From Cytophagaceae bacterium (lineage in GTDB: Bacteria; Bacteroidota; Bacteroidia; Cytophagales; JAIYAX01): a DNA stretch of 64,000 nt. The position numbers were made by a program, and so were the translations under genes. The notes beneath the pieces were generated by a model. It made no database searches. It was given only the letters and a program-made list of their open reading frames with translations, and was not told the DNA's origin. This document shows, piece by piece, positions 54,620-60,861 of the stretch; position 1 is the first letter of the stretch, and each line of letters begins with the position of its first letter. The stretch spans positions 1-64,000 of the forward strand of contig JAIYAX010000018.1 in the NCBI GenBank assembly GCA_027488815.1, in the 5' to 3' direction.

Positions 54620-55198
54620 CTAATTTAAGGTAACCATTGATTTTATGAGCTTTTTTTCAAGCCTTTGTCTCGCCCGGTGCAATTTTACTTTAAGTGTATT
54701 TCGGTTTATTCCGGTAATCTTTTCCATCTCCTCAAGGCTTTGTTCCTCCAGGTAAAAGAGTTGAAGCACCATCTGATCGTCATAGGCTAGTTCCCGTATG
54801 CAACTATGCACCATCTGTTGCTTTTCTTTGGCTTCATAGGCTGACCAGTCAGTGCCGCTAGATTCCTGAGCTATCTCCTGATCGGTCTCATCCCAGGAGA
54901 TCTCCGGCCTTCGCTTGAGCTTACGAAGCATACTGCCGCATTGGTTAAATGCAATCCTGTACAACCAAGTGGAGAATTTTGCATCCATCCTAAAGGTATG
55001 TAGTTTTTCATATGCACTGATAAATGCTTCCTGAGCCGCATCAGTGGCCAGGTCACGATCCTTGAGCATCTGCAGGCACATGGAAAAAACAGGTCGTTCA
55101 AACTGCCCAATCAATTGAGCATAGGCCTGAGAACTACCCTTTGTCACTTGCCTTATCAGGCCTTGTAATTGATCTTCGCTCAAGCGCATGTTGCCCAT
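54620..55198 (-). CDS. ECF-type RNA polymerase sigma factor
   Basis: A 192-residue sigma-70 family member with regions 2 and 4. Region 2 includes DRDLATDAAQEAFISAYEKLHTFRMDAKFSTWLYRIAFNQC (about 48-88). Region 4 has LAYDDQMVLQLFYLEEQSLEEMEKITGINRNTLKVKLHRARQRL (about 136-180). It directs RNA polymerase to a specialised promoter set. An ATG 9 bp downstream (MRLSEDQ) is an alternative start. It is cotranscribed with the small membrane protein and divergent from the DUF6249 gene, with an imperfect inverted repeat between them. Confidence 0.93.
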   Translation of the reverse strand: MGNMRLSEDQLQGLIRQVTKGSSQAYAQLIGQFERPVFSMCLQMLKDRDLATDAAQEAFISAYEKLHTFRMDAKFSTWLYRIAFNQCGSMLRKLKRRPEISWDETDQEIAQESSGTDWSAYEAKEKQQMVHSCIRELAYDDQMVLQLFYLEEQSLEEMEKITGINRNTLKVKLHRARQRLEKKLIKSMVTLN

Positions 55199-55220
55199 TG
55201 GACGACAGATTGATCTTAAA

Positions 55221-55259
55221 GGTAACAGTTTGAAAAAAATAATTTTTGGGACTGTAACC
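55221..55259. promoter_or_regulatory. Imperfect inverted repeat between the sigma factor and DUF6249 genes
   Basis: GGTAACAGT (55221-55229) and ACTGTAACC (55251-55259) are inverted with one mismatch, 21 bp of A/T-rich DNA apart. A further GTAACC follows at 55261-55266. GTAAC-type sequences resemble -35 elements of some ECF promoters, so this may be a divergent autoregulated promoter. Confidence 0.3.
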
Positions 55260-55320
55260 AGTAACCTGCTTAAGGCATCCTATGCTCAACAACGACAAAA
55301 AATTAAAAACACAAACTCAA

Positions 55321-55722
55321 ATGGAACCCGTTATCATCATGATCTCCTTGTGTGCCACTGTATTTGGCATCGCTTACTACTACCTTTTTACCCGTAACAA
55401 AGAACGTCTGGCCCTTATTCAGTCCGGTGCTGATGCTTCCCTTTTCAAAGCTCCTCCTCGCAAAGGTCCAAACTGGACTTACTCAATCTCCCTGATCATT
55501 GGGTTTATGGCCATGGGAATTGGGCTGGGAGTATTTCTTGCCACAATAGTGGAGCAGGGGATGGTCAATCAGCAGCTTCAAATGGTTAAGCAGGGTTTGC
55601 TTCAGGAAGCACAAATGGAGTTCCCTCAAGCGTATGTGACCGGAATATTCTTCTTTGGAGGGGCGGGTTTAGTGGCAGCTTTTTATCAACTGAAGCATCT
55701 GTATAAAAAGGAAAATGTGTGA
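55321..55722 (+). CDS. DUF6249-like small membrane protein
   Basis: A 133-residue protein with three hydrophobic segments (about 3-20, 55-78, 105-124). The segment between has FTRNKERLALIQSGADASLF, the conserved cytosolic motif seen in DUF6249 proteins next to ECF sigma factors in Bacteroidota. The ATG at 55321 (MEPVIIMISL) is preferred over one 39 bp upstream. The function is unknown; its divergent arrangement with the sigma operon suggests it is a target of that sigma factor. Confidence 0.75.
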   Translation: MEPVIIMISLCATVFGIAYYYLFTRNKERLALIQSGADASLFKAPPRKGPNWTYSISLIIGFMAMGIGLGVFLATIVEQGMVNQQLQMVKQGLLQEAQMEFPQAYVTGIFFFGGAGLVAAFYQLKHLYKKENV

Positions 55723-55740
55723 TCATTTTTGTGATCATAA

Positions 55741-55766
55741 AAAAAAGGCCTTTGAGGCCTTTTTTC
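55741..55766 (+). terminator. Bidirectional terminator
   Basis: AAAAAAGGCC-TTTGA-GGCCTTTTTT: a 10-bp stem whose outer A/T pairs give U runs for either strand. It separates the DUF6249 gene from the convergent flavoprotein gene. Confidence 0.85.
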
Positions 55767-55798
55767 ATTTTTCACGTGGTCGAAATATAGTTCAGTAT

Positions 55799-57214
55799 TT
55801 AAAAAATCTTCCCCGGATTCAGGATGCCCTTAGGATCAAATACCTGCTTAATGCCCCGCATCAGATCAATCTTAGCAGGGGCATTGGCCAAGTGCATATA
55901 GGGTCTTTTGGCGATCCCTATGCCGTGTTCGCCTGATAGAGTACCACCAAGACTGACCACCAACTTGAATATTTGCTCTATCCCTTCATTAACTCCGTTG
56001 TCCCATTGCTCATCACTCATTTGTTCCTTCATGATGTTGATGTGCAGGTTACCATCACCAAGGTGACCGTAGCAAACAGAATTAAAACCAAATTTGCTTC
56101 CTATTTCCTTGATGCCCTTGACCAGGTCTGGTAGGTTGGCACGGGGCACCACCACATCTTCAGACTTCGTAAGGGAATAGGCATTTACAGCAGGCGAAAC
56201 ATTTCGACGAAGTTTCCACAATTGCTCCTTTTGCTGACTGGTTTGTGCCAAAAGAATTTCGCCGGTCTCAAAACCTTCCAATACCTCATAGACTTTTTCC
56301 GCTTCTGACATCAGTTGGTTATCATCATTTCCGTCTAGCTCAATCAAGAGATGGGCTTCGATACCATCCGGCACTTCAATATTGACTTTGTAGTTGAGTT
56401 TATCTTCAAGGTACTTTTTGGTTTTTTCTATCGCACTCCTCTCCATAAACTCCATGCCTGATGGCGAAATCCCTGCAATAAATATAGCCGCAATTGCCCT
56501 GCATGCCTCCTCAGAACTTCTAAAAGGAACCAGCATGGTCACATCCTTTTGTGGATAAGCCCTTAGTTTAAAAACAACTTTGGTAATGATGCCCAAGGTA
56601 CCCTCACTACCAATCATCAATTGAGTAAGGTTATAGCCTGTTGAATTCTTCAGCACATTTGCTCCTGTCCAAATCACCTCACCGTTGGGTAAAACCATTT
56701 CAAGGTTAAGCACATAGTCTCGGGTCACTCCATATTTCACCGCTTTGGGGCCACCCGCATTTTCAGCCAGATTGCCTCCTATAAAACAACTCCCTTTGCT
56801 GGAAGGATCAGGTGGATAAAACAAATCAAGGGCTTTCACAGCATCCTGAAATACTTCGGTGATCACACCCGGCTCTACGATGGCTTGCAGGTTGAGCGTA
56901 TCGATGTTGATGATCTTATTGAAACGCTCCATTGCCAGCACAATACCTCCCTGAGTTGGCAAGGCTCCTCCACTAAGTCCCGTTCCGGCTCCTCTGGGGG
57001 TTACTACAATTCCATGCTGGTCACATAGCCTCATGATGCGACTTACTTCTTCTGTGGTGCCGGGTTTCACCACCAGATCAGGGGGAAAGCAATAGTCTTC
57101 GGTTTCATCACTACCATGCTGCCGGAGGATTGATTCATCAGCAAACACATAGGCATCGCCTACGATTTCAGCCATTAAGGAGTGAATGTGTGTAAGTGAA
57201 ACCCCTACCTGCAT
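55799..57214 (-). CDS. FAD-linked oxidoreductase, GlcD/D-lactate dehydrogenase type
   Basis: A 471-residue flavoprotein. The FAD_binding_4 domain (about 40-180) has VVTPRGAGTGLSGGALP, GSCFIGGNLAENAGGPKAVKYG and LMIGSEGTLGIIT. The C-terminal FAD-oxidase domain (about 220-470) has YGHLGDGNLHINI, LSGEHGIGIAKRPY and KQVFDPKGILNPGKIF, all typical of GlcD-type 2-hydroxyacid dehydrogenases. It probably oxidises glycolate or D-lactate, passing electrons to the quinone pool or a partner. There are no glcE/glcF genes nearby, so it likely works alone. Confidence 0.9.
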   Translation of the reverse strand: MQVGVSLTHIHSLMAEIVGDAYVFADESILRQHGSDETEDYCFPPDLVVKPGTTEEVSRIMRLCDQHGIVVTPRGAGTGLSGGALPTQGGIVLAMERFNKIINIDTLNLQAIVEPGVITEVFQDAVKALDLFYPPDPSSKGSCFIGGNLAENAGGPKAVKYGVTRDYVLNLEMVLPNGEVIWTGANVLKNSTGYNLTQLMIGSEGTLGIITKVVFKLRAYPQKDVTMLVPFRSSEEACRAIAAIFIAGISPSGMEFMERSAIEKTKKYLEDKLNYKVNIEVPDGIEAHLLIELDGNDDNQLMSEAEKVYEVLEGFETGEILLAQTSQQKEQLWKLRRNVSPAVNAYSLTKSEDVVVPRANLPDLVKGIKEIGSKFGFNSVCYGHLGDGNLHINIMKEQMSDEQWDNGVNEGIEQIFKLVVSLGGTLSGEHGIGIAKRPYMHLANAPAKIDLMRGIKQVFDPKGILNPGKIF

Positions 57215-57274
57215 GTCTTCATTGATTTTAAAAGTTAAAATTAGGGATAAAAAGAATGGCTAATAAGGTTGATC

Positions 57275-57754
57275 ATGAGCAAACATCGATACAGCTGGGT
57301 GGTATTGTTACTGGTAGTACTGTTTGCTTCCTGTAAAAGTTCAAGCCGAATACCGAAAGAAGAAAAAGCTGAGACGAGAAAACTCATCAAAGCAGCAAGA
57401 AGCTATCGGGGAACGCCTTATTTGTATGGTGGCATGAGCAAATCGGGCATTGACTGCTCTGGACTTTTGGTAAGCAGTTACAGGGAAGTTGGAAAGAAAA
57501 TACCCAGATCCACTGCGGAACAAATCAAATGGGGGAAAACGGTTAAGAAAGAAGAACTTATTCCCGGAGACTGGCTTTTTTTTGCGGAGAAAAAAGGAAG
57601 TAAAAAAGTAGCGCATGTTGGACTTGTAACGGAGGTAAATGGGGATGATGATGTTCAATTTATTCACTCCTCCACTAAGCTGGGTGTCGTTGAAGATAAT
57701 TTGTATGCTCCTTACTATCTGGTCCTTTTTTTACAAGCCCGAAGGCCATTTTAA
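57275..57754 (+). CDS. NlpC/P60 family cell-wall peptidase, lipoprotein
   Basis: A 159-residue lipoprotein with lipobox VLFASC. The C40 peptidase domain (about 40-159) has the Cys nucleophile in GIDCSGLLVSSYR, the His in KVAHVGLVTE and a third polar residue in FIHSST. The RGTPYLYGG motif before the Cys is typical. It probably cleaves peptidoglycan stem peptides at the outer membrane's periplasmic side. The ATG at 57275 is preferred to a TTG 6 bp upstream. Divergent from the flavoprotein gene. Confidence 0.9.
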   Translation: MSKHRYSWVVLLLVVLFASCKSSSRIPKEEKAETRKLIKAARSYRGTPYLYGGMSKSGIDCSGLLVSSYREVGKKIPRSTAEQIKWGKTVKKEELIPGDWLFFAEKKGSKKVAHVGLVTEVNGDDDVQFIHSSTKLGVVEDNLYAPYYLVLFLQARRPF

Positions 57755-57786
57755 TCAACCCTTCAACTGAGATAGTTGATTTGTCC

Positions 57787-57794
57787 TATATTTG
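57787..57794 (+). promoter_or_regulatory. -7 element for tRNA-Ala
   Basis: TATATTTG matches TAnnTTTG and lies 13 bp before the mature tRNA 5' end, the expected distance. No good TTTG at -33 is visible. Confidence 0.6.
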
Positions 57795-57807
57795 CATCCT
57801 GTTTTAT

Positions 57808-57881
57808 GGGGAATTAGCTCAGCTGGCTAGAGCGCTACAATGGCATTGTAGAGGTCATCGGTTCGACTCCGTTATTCTCCA
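57808..57881 (+). tRNA. tRNA-Ala(GGC)
   Basis: A 74-nt cloverleaf: acceptor GGGGAAT/ATTCTCC with one G-U pair, D arm GCTC...GAGC, anticodon stem CTACA/TGTAG with loop ATGGCAT (anticodon GGC), T arm ATCGGTTCGACTCCGTT. CCA is not encoded. It decodes GCC/GCU. Confidence 0.95.
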
Positions 57882-57885
57882 CTTC

Positions 57886-57912
57886 AAAAAGGCTCCTTGA
57901 GGAGCCTTTTTT
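57886..57912 (+). terminator. Terminator after tRNA-Ala
   Basis: AAAAAGGCTCC-TTGA-GGAGCCTTTTT forms an 11-bp stem followed by T residues, 5 bp after the tRNA. Confidence 0.85.
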
Positions 57913-58071
57913 TATGACTTTCAAACTGAAATACGTCATTATGTCCGATATATTCTTATACCAAATCTATATTTTATGCCACATTGACCGTTTTTGGAGG
58001 CTGAAAAGGGCTGATTAGTGAGGTGGCATTTGACTTGAGTAGTCAGAAGAAAAAAATAAACATCTACGACT

Positions 58072-58503
58072 ATGACACTGATGAAATTCAACCACAGCCC
58101 TATGTTCAGCGGATTGGTGGACAACTTTTTAGGAAAAGAGTTAGGAGGCCTGATGGACAGCAACAGCGGATTTAGCAGCCCTGCAGTCAACATCAAAGAA
58201 AACAAGGATGGATTTATGCTGGAGATTGCTGCACCCGGCTTTCAAAAGGACCAATTCAAATTGAGTCTGGACCATAACGTGCTCACCGTAAGTGCGGAAA
58301 ACAAGCAGGAAACCGAAAAGACAGAAGGGAAATACACCCGTAGGGAATTTTCTTATGGATCATTCCGCAGGTCTTTCACGTTGCCCGAAACCATTCAGGC
58401 GGAAAAGATCGATGCTGAGTACCAGTATGGAGTATTGATGGTGAACCTTCCCAAAAAGGACGAAGCCAAAGTAAAAGCTGTTAAAGAAATCAGCGTACGC
58501 TAA
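58072..58503 (+). CDS. Hsp20/alpha-crystallin family small heat-shock protein
   Basis: A 143-residue ATP-independent chaperone that holds unfolding proteins in large oligomers. The alpha-crystallin domain spans about 40-135: PAVNIKENKDGFMLEIAAPGFQKDQFKLSLDHNVLTVSAE, then RREFSYGSFRRSFTLPETI and YGVLMVNLPK. The C-terminal IxI-type anchor is only weakly present (ISVR). The 190 bp upstream (57913-58071) shows no CIRCE element or consensus promoter that I can recognise. Confidence 0.93.
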   Translation: MTLMKFNHSPMFSGLVDNFLGKELGGLMDSNSGFSSPAVNIKENKDGFMLEIAAPGFQKDQFKLSLDHNVLTVSAENKQETEKTEGKYTRREFSYGSFRRSFTLPETIQAEKIDAEYQYGVLMVNLPKKDEAKVKAVKEISVR

Positions 58504-58513
58504 TCCAAGCTTG

Positions 58514-58554
58514 AGAAATAAAAAAAGGCGCCTGAGGCGCCTTTTTTTATTTCT
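58514..58554 (+). terminator. Bidirectional terminator after hsp20
   Basis: The core stem AGGCGCC-TGA-GGCGCCT (58526-58542) is extended by A/T pairs to 58514-58554. The stop codon of the convergent lipoprotein gene lies inside the T tract. Confidence 0.88.
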
Positions 58555-59104
58555 GCGAACCAAAGACCCAACGACGTTGGTCAACATCGTAACGATTTTT
58601 TTCATCAGGATACTCAATCCATTCTTCTTGACTATTCTGAGGATAGAACTTACTCAAATCTTCCCCTTTCACCATCAGATGGAACAGCTTGATGGATTTT
58701 TCACGCAACTGAGCTTCCTTCATTTTAAAGGTCCAGAACACCTCTTCATAGTATTCAAATTCGCCGGATGGGGCATACTTTAGTTTCCCGGCTATGCAGA
58801 TACGTTTTTGATGAAGACTAGGGGCAGGCCTGGATACCATGAAGTAATGTATTCCTGTTTCATCATCAACGTAATAGGCTTCTAGGAGATAGCTAGGTAA
58901 AATCTGTTTGTATAGCTTATTGAGAACCGTATCAAACCGCCTGTCCGGGCCAAAGCCATCGGGTAACTTCGCATAATAAGGTAAGGTGGATCTTAAAAAC
59001 CTGACCTGATCAGAAGGCTCTTTGAGATGTCTTTCTACTTTGTAATCAGGTGCCCCGCAGGCCACAAGAAAGAAAAGGGAAATGAAGAAAACGTTTGATT
59101 TCAT
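58547..59104 (-). CDS. Putative lipoprotein of unknown function
   Basis: A 185-residue lipoprotein with lipobox FFLVAC (Cys16). The mature part has no repeats or motifs I recognise; it is a mixed alpha/beta sequence (VRFLRSTLPYYAKLPDGFGPDRRF..., YYVDDETGIHYFMVSRPAPSLH) conserved in style with Bacteroidota outer-membrane lipoproteins. It lies downstream of the beta-helix lipoprotein gene, but a terminator between them makes it a separate unit or one reached by read-through. Confidence 0.65.
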   Translation of the reverse strand: MKSNVFFISLFFLVACGAPDYKVERHLKEPSDQVRFLRSTLPYYAKLPDGFGPDRRFDTVLNKLYKQILPSYLLEAYYVDDETGIHYFMVSRPAPSLHQKRICIAGKLKYAPSGEFEYYEEVFWTFKMKEAQLREKSIKLFHLMVKGEDLSKFYPQNSQEEWIEYPDEKNRYDVDQRRWVFGSQK

Positions 59105-59112
59105 AATGCAAC

Positions 59113-59138
59113 ATAAAAAAAAGGGGCCGAAGCCCCTT
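59113..59138 (-). terminator. Terminator after the beta-helix lipoprotein gene
   Basis: The minus strand reads AAGGGGC-TTCG-GCCCCTT followed by a T run (59121-59114), a textbook intrinsic terminator with a UUCG tetraloop, 22 bp after the stop codon. Confidence 0.9.
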
Positions 59139-59159
59139 TTAGTTTAGATCAAATTGATA

Positions 59160-60659
59160 TTAATACTTCTTGCTTTGAGGGAAGAAGTTAGACCAACCAT
59201 TGGTCCAGTCAGTTCCATTGGCAAATGCTCCACGGTAGGTAGTAGTTGTGAAGAAGTTTGCAGGCAGTGTAGTTGTCAACTTTGAGTTGGTAAATGCCGC
59301 ACCAGTCAAAGCATTTCCTGTAACTGTTGCCAATTCAGTTGGGTCAGCTGGATAATTGAAAGCTGTGTTTCCATCTACACTTCTAGACTTCATCACTATG
59401 TTACGGCTGATACCTGCATTGTCAAAGAAGTTCTGACCACTGTTAACAGTACCAGCAGTGTAGGAATTACGGAAAGTTGAATTGCTTCTTGAAGAAGCCA
59501 ACCAATAAGTAGAGTCATTGCCATCAGCATAAACGAATGCAGTAGCACCTGTAGGAGCAACCCAAGCCGGAGTAGCTCTTTGACCAAGAACATAAAGAAT
59601 GTTGTTCTCAAGAGTTGCTGTTGCAAGACCAGTTCCGCTATAGTTGTTTTGTGCATCTCCACCATCTATGTTCAATCCACGTGGGAAACCACCGATGATA
59701 GAATTGAATATAGAAACTGCAGTTCTTCTTCTTAGGTGCATAGCATGCTGATAGTTAGCACTTAGAGCGTTACCTCCAGCTAAAGTATCAAGATACTGAG
59801 GCCCGAAAACGGTAATATTAGAGAAAACACCTGAAGTGATAGGAAGTGCTGAAGAACCAGTTGCATCATTATCACACTCAAATGCATTTGATCCTGACTG
59901 GTCACCCTGAAATGGGTCACGTACAACTAAACCAAACTGTACATTACCAGACCAACCGAAATCGCAATCAAAATCATCATCCCAAGTTCCGAAAGAAATC
60001 AAGTTTTTACCATTGATTGTTCCACCGAACCACTCAAAACCATCATCACCACCGTAAGATACCTGAACAAATTCCATCTTAGTTCCACGTCCAACACCAC
60101 CCATAGTGATTGAGTTTGTTTCGTTGTTTGGAGACAAAGAGATTCCAGCGTATTCAACTCTTACATAACAGAAGCTGCCAGAAGATTCGCCATCATTTGC
60201 TGTAGAGTTTAGTGTTCCGTAAGTAACCGCTGGCTCTACACCTTCAATGGCTGGAGCATTTTGATTACAGTTTGCGTTACCGAGAAGGATAATTCCACCC
60301 CAATCACCTTTATCACGCTCATTAGTCTCTTGGTTTGAGGTGAATACAATAGGACTTGTTGCTGTACCGCAGGCTTCTATCTTTCCACCTGGTCTAACAA
60401 TGATTGTGCCTTTAGTTCTTTTTTCTCCTTTGATAACTGTTCCAGCAGGAATAGTAAGAGTTACACCACTATTTACAAATACCTGTCCTGAAAGTAAGTA
60501 AACTTTTGTAGGATTCCAGGTTGTGTTAGCGGTTATAGAACCAGTTACAGAAATCTGGTTGCTCGGAGTAGGAGCAGGAGGATCATCATCATCATCGTTG
60601 TTACAAGCTGAGAAGGCAAACACAGATGCGATTGCCAACATAGAGAGGAATTTCTTCAT
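59160..60659 (-). CDS. Beta-helix lipoprotein associated with a TonB-dependent receptor
   Basis: A 499-residue lipoprotein: lipobox FAFSAC (Cys19), then an Asp-rich linker (NNDDDDDPPAP). The mature chain has regular strand repeats of a right-handed beta-helix (VYLLSGQVFVNSGVTLTIPAGTVIKGEKRTKGTIIVRPGGKIEACG...), with GDWGGIILLGNANCNQNAP, VRVEYAGISLSP and FEWFGGTINGKNLISFGTWDDDFD. Homologues in Bacteroidota commonly sit beside a TonB-dependent receptor, as here. It probably sits on the outer-membrane surface and helps capture the receptor's ligand; that is inference. The upstream region has four TTA-boxes at 11-bp spacing. Confidence 0.8.
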   Translation of the reverse strand: MKKFLSMLAIASVFAFSACNNDDDDDPPAPTPSNQISVTGSITANTTWNPTKVYLLSGQVFVNSGVTLTIPAGTVIKGEKRTKGTIIVRPGGKIEACGTATSPIVFTSNQETNERDKGDWGGIILLGNANCNQNAPAIEGVEPAVTYGTLNSTANDGESSGSFCYVRVEYAGISLSPNNETNSITMGGVGRGTKMEFVQVSYGGDDGFEWFGGTINGKNLISFGTWDDDFDCDFGWSGNVQFGLVVRDPFQGDQSGSNAFECDNDATGSSALPITSGVFSNITVFGPQYLDTLAGGNALSANYQHAMHLRRRTAVSIFNSIIGGFPRGLNIDGGDAQNNYSGTGLATATLENNILYVLGQRATPAWVAPTGATAFVYADGNDSTYWLASSRSNSTFRNSYTAGTVNSGQNFFDNAGISRNIVMKSRSVDGNTAFNYPADPTELATVTGNALTGAAFTNSKLTTTLPANFFTTTTYRGAFANGTDWTNGWSNFFPQSKKY

Positions 60660-60683
60660 TTTGGATAGTCAATTTTGTTTGCG

Positions 60684-60741
60684 CAAAACTGACGAAGGCA
60701 TGTTAACCGAGTGTTACGCTTGAGTTAGTAAATCATTAAAC
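60684..60741 (-). promoter_or_regulatory. Promoter of the beta-helix lipoprotein gene with 11-bp-phased boxes
   Basis: On the minus strand the -7-like element CAGTTTTG is at 60691-60684. Upstream, plus-strand TTA motifs begin at 60703 (TTAAC), 60714 (TTACG), 60725 (TTAGT) and 60736 (TTAAA), each exactly 11 bp apart. The first begins 12 bp past the -7-like element. Phased 11-bp direct repeats are the layout of PhoB/OmpR-family sites. No TTTG stands at -33, as expected for an activator-dependent promoter. Confidence 0.6.
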
Positions 60742-60789
60742 TAAGTGCGATCTGCTTAGATCAATGACTTGGTTTTCAAGCATTTTTAC

Positions 60790-60828
60790 AAAAAACAAAA
60801 ACTCATGTTAACCAATTGTTAACATGAG
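60790..60828 (-). terminator. Terminator after the TonB-dependent receptor gene
   Basis: An 11-bp perfect stem, CTCATGTTAAC (60802-60812) and GTTAACATGAG (60818-60828), with loop CAATT, is followed on the minus strand by T-rich sequence to about 60790. It separates the receptor from the lipoprotein gene, consistent with each having its own promoter. Confidence 0.75.
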
Positions 60829-60861
60829 CCTTTAGTGGTAACTGATATTTTAAGTTTGCCC

